Assembly (NCBI GenBank): GCA_020249045.1
Contig: JADCGK010000013.1
Coordinates: 1 to 40,428 of the forward strand
Origin: Azospirillum sp.
GTDB taxonomy: Bacteria; Pseudomonadota; Alphaproteobacteria; CACIAM-22H2
Length of the DNA stretch: 40,428 bases
Reading direction: 5' to 3'
The position numbers and the translations under genes were made by a program. Within the stretch, counting starts at the first letter, position 1; each line of letters opens with the position of its first letter. Below, in pieces: positions 34,646 through 40,428 of this stretch. The notes below the pieces were generated by a model that made no database searches, was not told the DNA's origin, and saw only the letters and a list, made by a program, of their open reading frames with translations.

Positions 34646-36635
34646 GGCGCGGACCGCCGATCGGCCCCGCGGCGCCGAGCGCGAAAGCCGGCCGCCCGGC
34701 GAAGGAAAAATCCGCGGCGAGATCGAGCGTCCAATTGCCGATGTCGAACGTGCCCGTCCCGTCGATCCGCGCGCCCGCGCCATCGGCGCGGAATTCGGTC
34801 ACGCGCGCGCGCCCCAAATCGACGCGCACGCCGAGGTCGACCCGGTCGAGCCGCGTATCGCCGCCGCGCGCGACGAGGCGCCCCAGTTCGACGAGATCGG
34901 GCGGCGTTGCGCCTTGCGCGTAGCGGCGGGCGACCGCGGCCAGATCGAGCCCGCGCAATGCCGCCCCCGGTGCGGCGAGCGCGACATCCCCCCGCAGATT
35001 CCCCGCCAGGATCGAGGCCGTCGCGCCGGTGGATTCGAGCCGGCCGCGCGCGTTCGCCGAGCCGTCGAACACCGGTGCGAGGCCGAACGCGGGCAACAGG
35101 CGGCGCAGCGGCACGCCGTCGAGCGCGAAATCCGCAACGAACCCCGGCGCGGGCGGTCCGCGCCAAACGCCGGCGATCTGCGCCCGCCCGTCCAGCAAAC
35201 GGCCGACGAGACGGTGCAGCACGATCCCGTCCCGGCCGAACGCGGCGGCGAGTTCGGCGTTCTCGAAAACGGTTCCTGCCACGCGCAGCGACATGGCTTT
35301 CAAGTCGAGATCGAGCGGCACGGCACCCAACAGATCGAAGCCGAGGGGCGTGCGACTCCACCCACCGGGGCCGGGTGCCGGCGGCTGGGCGGCGCGCACG
35401 GCTTGCGCTTGCTGGCTGCGGGTCAGTAACGGCCCGCGCTGGGCCGGCCTTTGCGGCGACCGGACGAAAAACGGGTCGAGATCGATCGCTCCGCCGCCGA
35501 GATCGGCGTGCAGCCGCCCGTCGCGCCACGCCAGCGTGCCGGCGAAGCGCTGGTCGGCGAGCACGATCGAAACAGGCGAGATTCGCGCCGCGACCGGATC
35601 AAACCGGCCCTGAACCGACACGGCCCCCATGTAGCGATCGATCGGAACGCCGAGCGCGGCGAACAGGCGTTGGGCATCGGCCGCGCGCAGATCGAGCAAC
35701 CCGCCCGCCACACGCAGCGACGCCCCGCCCAGATCGCGCACCGCCAATTCGTCGATCGCCCATGCGTCCCCCTCGCGGCCCGCGACAAGGATCGCCCCCT
35801 CCGCCCGGCCCGAGGGCCACACGAGGGCGCCCGCGCGCGCGCGCAAATCGAGATCGCCGGTCAACGCGCCGGCCCCGCGCGCAAGCAAATCGGCCGCTTT
35901 GGCGAGGTCGATTTCGGCGAGCCGCAAATCCAGCGCCCAGCGCCCGCCTTGCCGATTCAGCGCCGCGCGCCCGGTAGCGAACCGCGCATCGGCAAGGTCG
36001 ATCGCCTCGGCGTCCAAACGCAGCGACGCCTCGAACGCGCCCAAAACCGGATCGACGCCGGTCAACCGGCCCTCCAGCGCGCCGTCGGCCGTCAGTCGGC
36101 CGTCCAAGCGCCACGCGTCACCCGCCAGCGACAATCCACCCGCGGGATCAAGGCCGCCCGCCGCCGTCAAGCCAACGGCTGAAACCCGCAGATCCGCCAC
36201 GCCGCCCATCGCGGCGCGGCCCGAAAACGCGACGGGCAGCCCCGCCGCGATCGCGCGCCCCTCGATCCGGCGCGCGGCACGGACGAATTCGATGCGCGTC
36301 TCGCCGTCCGTGAACACCGCGCGCGCGTCGTCGAATTCCAATGAACCCGCGCGGCCCCACATCGCGGCCCGCGCGACCCCGGTCCCGTCGGCGCCAACGA
36401 CGACGTCTTCGAGCGCGCCCAGGCCCACGATTTCGACGCGCGCGATCGCCAGTCGCGGCCGCCACCAGCCGTCGAGCCGGACCGGCCCCGCGATCGTCGC
36501 CGGCCGTCCGGTTTCGCGCGCCAAACCGGCGGCGAAATCGCGCGCACGCGCGGCGGGGTCGCCGCGCGACAGCGTCAGATACGCGGCGGCCAACGCGACG
36601 AGCGCCAGCGCCGCCAGGAGCGGAGCCCGGCGCAT
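34557..36635 (-). CDS. AsmA-family protein
   Basis: A 692-residue inner-membrane-anchored periplasmic protein. A membrane segment at residues 4-22 is followed by ARDFAAGLARETGRPATIAGPVRLDGWWRPRLAIARVEIVG, the usual AsmA start. A long run of beta-repeat blocks (FDDARAVFTDGETRIEF, SVQGRFDPVAARISPVSIVLADQRFAGTLAWRDGRL) follows, and LLPAFGLAPVFDGSANARGRLESTG near the C-terminus. AsmA-like proteins form grooves thought to move phospholipids between membranes or to influence outer-membrane assembly. It is 10 bp after the DUF4112 gene and overlaps the Sel1 gene at its 3' end. Confidence 0.85.
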   Translation of the reverse strand: MRRAPLLAALALVALAAAYLTLSRGDPAARARDFAAGLARETGRPATIAGPVRLDGWWRPRLAIARVEIVGLGALEDVVVGADGTGVARAAMWGRAGSLEFDDARAVFTDGETRIEFVRAARRIEGRAIAAGLPVAFSGRAAMGGVADLRVSAVGLTAAGGLDPAGGLSLAGDAWRLDGRLTADGALEGRLTGVDPVLGAFEASLRLDAEAIDLADARFATGRAALNRQGGRWALDLRLAEIDLAKAADLLARGAGALTGDLDLRARAGALVWPSGRAEGAILVAGREGDAWAIDELAVRDLGGASLRVAGGLLDLRAADAQRLFAALGVPIDRYMGAVSVQGRFDPVAARISPVSIVLADQRFAGTLAWRDGRLHADLGGGAIDLDPFFVRSPQRPAQRGPLLTRSQQAQAVRAAQPPAPGPGGWSRTPLGFDLLGAVPLDLDLKAMSLRVAGTVFENAELAAAFGRDGIVLHRLVGRLLDGRAQIAGVWRGPPAPGFVADFALDGVPLRRLLPAFGLAPVFDGSANARGRLESTGATASILAGNLRGDVALAAPGAALRGLDLAAVARRYAQGATPPDLVELGRLVARGGDTRLDRVDLGVRVDLGRARVTEFRADGAGARIDGTGTFDIGNWTLDLAADFSFAGRPAFALGAAGPIGGPRLSLRPAAAGAVPPAGSAAPRRPGAPPASR

Positions 36636-36645
36636 GCCGCGCAGT

Positions 36646-37035
36646 TTAGCGCGTCCGGCGCAGATGCTCGCGAAGGATTTCGAAATTGCGGGTGTTGGCC
36701 CTGAAGACGGCGTCGAACAGGTCGCCCGCGATCGGCACCGCGCCGACCGCCGCGTCGATCGCGACGTTGCCCAGCATTCGGGCAAGTTTGCGTTTGGGCA
36801 CGCCTAACCGCGCGGCTTCGAGCACGATCCACGAGGCGAACGCCGCCGAAATCGCATCGCCGATCCCGGGTACGAGACCGATCACGGAGTCGAGGCCCAG
36901 GCGGAAATTCGTGCCCGGCACGCGCACGGCCGTGTCCATCAGCCGGGCGAAGCGTTCGAGCCGGTCGAGTGCCGCGATCCGGTCCGGCGGCACGGTTTCG
37001 CCCGCGCGGGGCGGCATGTCGTCGAAAGGCGCCAT
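36646..37035 (-). CDS. DUF4112 family membrane protein
   Basis: A 129-residue protein. RLERFARLMDTAVRVPGTNFRLGLDSVIGLVPGIGDAISAAFASWIVLEAARLGVPKRKLARMLGNVAIDAAVGAVPIAGDLFDAVFRANTRN is diagnostic of DUF4112, with two membrane-associated hydrophobic parts around Gly-Asp turns (GIGD, IAGD). The function is unknown. It is the first gene of a two-gene unit with the AsmA-family gene and diverges from the TerC-family gene across 109 bp. Confidence 0.9.
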   Translation of the reverse strand: MAPFDDMPPRAGETVPPDRIAALDRLERFARLMDTAVRVPGTNFRLGLDSVIGLVPGIGDAISAAFASWIVLEAARLGVPKRKLARMLGNVAIDAAVGAVPIAGDLFDAVFRANTRNFEILREHLRRTR

Positions 37036-37144
37036 CGCGCGGGGAGATGGGAAGGCCGAACCGGCGATTCAACCCTGGAATTCCAACGCGCTTCCGTTCA
37101 ACAGGCCGGACATGCTATTTGGCGAAGAGTTTGGGGGGAGCCGC

Positions 37145-37795
37145 ATGTTCGAAGACCTGTCGATTTACTTCACCGTGGACGCCGCCTTCGCGCTTTGGCA
37201 GGTCATCATGATCGACCTGGTCTTGGCGGGGGACAACGCGGTCGTGATCGGAATGGCGGCTTCGGGTCTGCCGGCCGACCAGCGCAACAAAGTCGTCATG
37301 GTCGGCATCATCGCCGCGACGGTATTGCGCATCCTGTTCGCGAGCGTGACCGTGCAATTGCTCGCGATCGTCGGGTTGCTGTTCGCGGGCGGCGTGTTGC
37401 TGCTTTGGGTGTCGTGGAAGCTGTGGCGGGAAATCCGCGAACAAGCCACGCACGATGCCGAGGAAGGCGAGCTGACGCTGGAAGGCAAGGAGGCCCCCAC
37501 CGCCGAGCGCAAGAGCTTCCGCGATGCGGTGATCCAGATCATCGTCGCGGACGTGTCGATGTCGCTGGACAACGTGCTGGCCGTCGCCGGCGCCTCGCGC
37601 GACTACCCGCTGATCCTGATCTTCGGGTTGGCGGTGTCGGTCGTGCTGATGGGTGTGGCGGCCGTCTACATCGCGCGGCTGTTGCAAAAGCACCACTGGA
37701 TCGCCTATGTCGGCTTGGTGCTGATCCTTTACGTCGCGCTCAAGATGATGTGGGACGGATGGCCCGAAATCGGCCAGCTGATCGGCATGGCCTGA
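37145..37795 (+). CDS. TerC-family integral membrane protein (YjbE type)
   Basis: A 216-residue protein with about six or seven membrane segments. The two acidic membrane motifs of the family are present: LVLAGDNAVVIGMA near residues 26-39 and DVSMSLDNVLAVAG near 139-152. A hydrophilic loop between them contains EEGELTLEGKEAPTAERKSFRDA. TerC relatives export or handle Mn2+ and help metalate exported enzymes. GGGGGGAG precedes ATG at 37145. No manganese riboswitch of the yybP type is visible upstream. It ends 4 bp from the convergent hydratase gene. Confidence 0.88.
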   Translation: MFEDLSIYFTVDAAFALWQVIMIDLVLAGDNAVVIGMAASGLPADQRNKVVMVGIIAATVLRILFASVTVQLLAIVGLLFAGGVLLLWVSWKLWREIREQATHDAEEGELTLEGKEAPTAERKSFRDAVIQIIVADVSMSLDNVLAVAGASRDYPLILIFGLAVSVVLMGVAAVYIARLLQKHHWIAYVGLVLILYVALKMMWDGWPEIGQLIGMA

Positions 37796-37799
37796 ACGG

Positions 37800-38624
37800 C
37801 TAGACGAATTTCAGCTCGACCTTGCCGAGGCCGGCGAAGTCGGCGACGACCTTGTCGCCGGCGCCGGCCCGGTGAAAACCGGTGGCCGTGCCGGTCGTGA
37901 CGATCTCGCCCGCCTTCAGCCCCTCGGGTACCGGCGGGTTGTCGGCAAGCCAGGCCAGTGCGTCCAGCGGATTGCCCATCACGTCGGCGCCCTTGCCCTT
38001 GCCCACGGTCTTGCCACCCGCCTTCATCGCGACGGCGACGGCGCCCAGATCCTTGCGCCGCCAATTCCTGGCGGGCGCGCCCACGATCAACGCGCCATTG
38101 GCCCCCATATCGGCGACGATTTCGGGCAACGACACGGCGAACATGTCGGTGTAGCGGGGATCGACGATTTCGATCGCCGGATGAAGGTCCTCGACGGCGG
38201 CGAGGATCTCGGCGCGCGTATAAGGTTTTCTGCGCGGCTTCAGATCCTTACCGAGCACGAAGGCAAACTCGCCCTCCAGCCCGCGCGTCCGGTACTGCTC
38301 GGCGGCGATCGCCGTCCCGCTCGGGTAGCAGCGCGGCAGGAACACGCGCCCCGCGAAGGGCCCGTCGGCCCTCAACAACGCGCGCGCGGCCGCAGACGTG
38401 CAGCCGATTTTCCAGCCCGCCCGCTCGAGCCCGAGTTCGGCGGCGAGCAAGGCTTGCACCTTGTAGCCCTCGGCCAGCGTCTTGGGCCGGCAGATCGCGG
38501 GCAGTTCGCGCAGCGTCTGCCCCATGCGCCAGACCTCGGCCAGCACCTCGACGGCGGGCGCGAGACGCCCGCCGGGCTTGCGCTTCGGGGACTTACGCTT
38601 CGCGGATTTGCGGAGGGCGGCCAT
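37800..38624 (-). CDS. 2-keto-4-pentenoate hydratase/fumarylacetoacetase-fold protein
   Basis: A 274-residue enzyme of the MhpD/2-oxopent-4-enoate hydratase and oxaloacetate-type decarboxylase group. GWKIGCTSAAARALL, RGLEGEFAFVLGKDL, DLHPAIEIVDPRYTD and GEIVTTGTATGFHRAGAGDKVVADFAGLGKVELKF are family blocks; the Glu pair and Glu/Asp of the second and third would bind the metal. The N-terminus has a basic repeat (RKSAKRKSPKRKPG). It starts 2 bp after the TRAP permease gene, so it probably acts on the imported acid or a product of it (inference). Confidence 0.85.
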   Translation of the reverse strand: MAALRKSAKRKSPKRKPGGRLAPAVEVLAEVWRMGQTLRELPAICRPKTLAEGYKVQALLAAELGLERAGWKIGCTSAAARALLRADGPFAGRVFLPRCYPSGTAIAAEQYRTRGLEGEFAFVLGKDLKPRRKPYTRAEILAAVEDLHPAIEIVDPRYTDMFAVSLPEIVADMGANGALIVGAPARNWRRKDLGAVAVAMKAGGKTVGKGKGADVMGNPLDALAWLADNPPVPEGLKAGEIVTTGTATGFHRAGAGDKVVADFAGLGKVELKFV

Positions 38625-38626
38625 GC

Positions 38627-40069
38627 TCAATCGGCCTTCGGCGCTTCCTCGGGTTCGTCGAAGAAATTGCCCTCTGGCGCAATGTCTTCGGCCGCGGGCG
38701 GCGGCGGCCCGTCGAGTTCCTGCATCTCGGCCGGCGACAACGCTTCGGGCGCGTAGAGATAGTCGGGCAGCCACAACGCGATCCCCGGGAACATGTAGAC
38801 CATGAACATGCAGAAGACGACGATGTAGATGAACGGCATGACGCCGGCGAAGATGTCTTCCAGCGTCACATGTTTGGGAGCGACGCCCTTCAGGTAGAAG
38901 GTCGCCATCGCGACCGGCGGGGACAGGAAGCTGGTCTGGAGATTGAGCGCGATCATCACCCCGAAGAACAGCGGCGAGACGTCGAAATTGTCGAGCAGGG
39001 GCAGGAAGATCGGCACGAAGATCACGATGATCTCGGTCCATTCCAGCGGCCAGCCGAGAACGAAGATGATCGCCTGCGCGAGCAGCATGAACGTGAACGA
39101 GTTCAGGCTCAACGAGTCGACGAAATTTTCGATGACCTGCTGACCGCCCAGGAAGCCGAACACCGAGGAGAAGATGAACGAGCCCACGAACAGCCAGCAA
39201 ACCATGGCGGACGTGCGCGCGGTCAGCAGCACGGATTCCTTGAGCCGGTCGAACGTCAGCGCGCGATAGCCGGCCGCGAGCAGCAGCGAACCGAGCGAAC
39301 CCATCGCCGCCGCCTCCGAGGGCGTTGCCATACCCATCAGGATGGCGCCGAGCACCATGGCGATCAGGGCCGCGAGCGGCAGGAAAGATGTCGCCAACGC
39401 GACAAGCACGGTGCCCAGCGGCACGTTGCGTTCCTCGGGCGGCAATTTGGGCGCGCGTTCGGGATAGAACACGCCCACCCCGATCGCATAAAGGATGTAG
39501 AGCCCGGCGAGCATCAGACCGGGGATGAAGGCCGCGGCGTAAAGCTGCACGACCGAAACGCCCGCCGTGGCGCCGTAAAGGATCAGCATGATCGACGGCG
39601 GGATCAGAATGCCGAGACAGCCCCCCGCGCATGTGACGCCCGCGGCGAGGCGCACGTCGTAGCCCGCGCGCAGCATCGCCGGGAAGGCGAGCAGCCCCAT
39701 CAGCGTGACCACGGCGCCGACGATGCCGGTCGCGGTCGCGAACAACGCGCAAGTGGCCAGCGTCGCCACCGCCAACGAGCCCGGGATCGCGCCCGAGGCG
39801 AGTTGCAGACTTCGGAACAATCGATCCAGGATGTTGGCCCGTTCGATGATGTAGCCCATGAACACGAACAACGGGACCGAGATCAGAACGTCGTTCGCCA
39901 TCACGGCGTAGGTGCGCTGGACGAACAGGATGAAGACGTTGTCGCCAAGCGAGCCGACGTAACCGAAGAACAGACCCAGCGCCATCAGGCTGAAGGCGAT
40001 CGGGAAGCCCAGCATGATGACGAAGATGAACATCACCAACATGGTGATTCCGAGGGCGGGATCGCTCAT
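38627..40069 (-). CDS. dctM: TRAP transporter large permease, DctM type
   Basis: A 480-residue permease with about 12 membrane segments that forms the ion-driven channel of a TRAP importer for organic acids. The N-terminal LGFPIAFSLMALGLFFGYVG, AMLRAGYDVRLAAGVTCAGGCLGILIPPSIMLILYG, MATPSEAAAMGSLGSLLLA and LNLQTSFLSPPVAMATFYLKGVAP are characteristic. The C-terminus carries about 45 extra hydrophilic residues rich in Pro and acidic residues. The periplasmic binding protein DctP is not in the window and may lie beyond the right edge. Confidence 0.94.
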   Translation of the reverse strand: MSDPALGITMLVMFIFVIMLGFPIAFSLMALGLFFGYVGSLGDNVFILFVQRTYAVMANDVLISVPLFVFMGYIIERANILDRLFRSLQLASGAIPGSLAVATLATCALFATATGIVGAVVTLMGLLAFPAMLRAGYDVRLAAGVTCAGGCLGILIPPSIMLILYGATAGVSVVQLYAAAFIPGLMLAGLYILYAIGVGVFYPERAPKLPPEERNVPLGTVLVALATSFLPLAALIAMVLGAILMGMATPSEAAAMGSLGSLLLAAGYRALTFDRLKESVLLTARTSAMVCWLFVGSFIFSSVFGFLGGQQVIENFVDSLSLNSFTFMLLAQAIIFVLGWPLEWTEIIVIFVPIFLPLLDNFDVSPLFFGVMIALNLQTSFLSPPVAMATFYLKGVAPKHVTLEDIFAGVMPFIYIVVFCMFMVYMFPGIALWLPDYLYAPEALSPAEMQELDGPPPPAAEDIAPEGNFFDEPEEAPKAD

Positions 40070-40121
40070 GGCACGCGGCTTTCTTGGGGTCTGATGGTGG
40101 ATGTTTTCCGGAGCGCCGGAA

Positions 40122-40428
40122 TCAGGCTTTGCCTTCGCGTTCGGCTTCGGCGCGTTCGAGGATCAGCTTCTCCATCTCCTCGACGTCGTGCAGGCGCTGG
40201 GGCCATTCGCCCTCGCGCAGGCACGTCACGCACCGGATGACCTCGGCGATCCCCTGCAGCGCCATCAGGCAGCCGACGAACGGGATCAGGAACTTGAACG
40301 GCCAGATCACCGGCCCTTGCGGGGAGAAAGCGGAGCGTTCGTTCTGGAAATAGCTTTGCGCGAAGAAATCCCAGCCCTTCCAGATCATCGCGATCATCGC
40401 GGGGTAGAAGAACAGGAGCCACAGCGCG
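40122..40428 (-). CDS. dctQ: TRAP transporter small permease, DctQ type (truncated by window edge)
   Basis: About 101 C-terminal residues. The frame runs open off the right edge (ALWLLFFYPAMIAMIWKGWDFFAQSYFQNERSAF is internal sequence). The last two membrane segments, GPVIWPFKFLIPFVGCLMALQGIAEVIR, match DctQ. It is 52 bp upstream of dctM on the same strand, as in normal TRAP operons. The tail EEMEKLILERAEAEREGKA is highly charged. Confidence 0.88.
   Translation of the reverse strand, partial: ALWLLFFYPAMIAMIWKGWDFFAQSYFQNERSAFSPQGPVIWPFKFLIPFVGCLMALQGIAEVIRCVTCLREGEWPQRLHDVEEMEKLILERAEAEREGKA

Noticed and set aside
37036-37144. Possible manganese (yybP-ykoY) riboswitch upstream of the TerC-family gene
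   Set aside because: None of the conserved loop sequences of that element is present.
37958-40240. A 760-codon plus-strand open frame opposite the hydratase and dctM genes
   Set aside because: It is the reverse complement of membrane-protein codons and has no credible protein composition (long runs of His, Asp, Gln and Arg).

Overview
The window is 40.4 kb of GC-rich, gene-dense DNA that reads as chromosome of an alphaproteobacterium, most likely near the Rhodospirillales (inference). The strongest lineage marks are a circularly permuted two-piece tmRNA gene, an alpha-type SspB adaptor, homospermidine synthase paired with a type III ornithine decarboxylase, two PAS_5-type proteins, and fumC followed directly by a ribbon-helix-helix gene. 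I found no insertion sequence, prophage, CRISPR array, tRNA or rRNA.

Left part (1-7100): a carbohydrate locus. A truncated IlvD/Edd-type sugar-acid dehydratase diverges from an operon encoding a CUT1 ABC importer (ATPase, binding protein, two permeases) and a GH31 alpha-xylosidase/alpha-glucosidase. Two TTAGCG-type operator-like sites lie between the divergent units, and a strong hairpin separates the binding-protein gene from the permease genes. A bidirectional terminator divides this locus from the branched-chain amino acid operon ilvB-ilvN-ilvC (7117-10564, minus).

Middle part (10600-20300): housekeeping genes. miaA and serB diverge with only 12 bp between their start codons; serB is followed by ubiX; hflK-hflC-degP forms a membrane protein quality-control cluster on the minus strand; apbC/mrp, a SPOR-domain lipoprotein and a small membrane protein run on the plus strand; thyX closes the block.

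20380-24740: the permuted ssrA gene sits just upstream of sspB, whose product in related bacteria delivers ssrA-tagged proteins to ClpXP. A class I fumarase follows, translationally coupled to a PAS_5-like protein; a second PAS_5-like protein of equal length faces it. queC follows.

24744-30576: a Tat-type nitroreductase-family gene and a marR gene form a unit preceded by a perfect 28-bp palindrome that covers the predicted -10 box, which suggests autoregulation. Then come a hypothetical gene, an RsmC-like methyltransferase, and the polyamine pair hss-odc (ornithine to putrescine to homospermidine).

30577-31153 is the only long stretch without a convincing gene; it holds some hairpins. 31154-32172 encodes a two-gene unit that looks like a decayed phosphorelay: a receiver-domain protein with Glu at the phospho-acceptor position and an HPt-like protein with Leu in place of the phospho-acceptor His. 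This is the most unusual pair in the window.

32405-40428: fumC with an RHH gene and a Sel1-repeat gene, converging with and overlapping a DUF4112-AsmA operon; a TerC-family membrane protein; and a TRAP transporter (dctQ partial, dctM) coupled to a 2-keto-4-pentenoate hydratase-like gene, running off the right edge.
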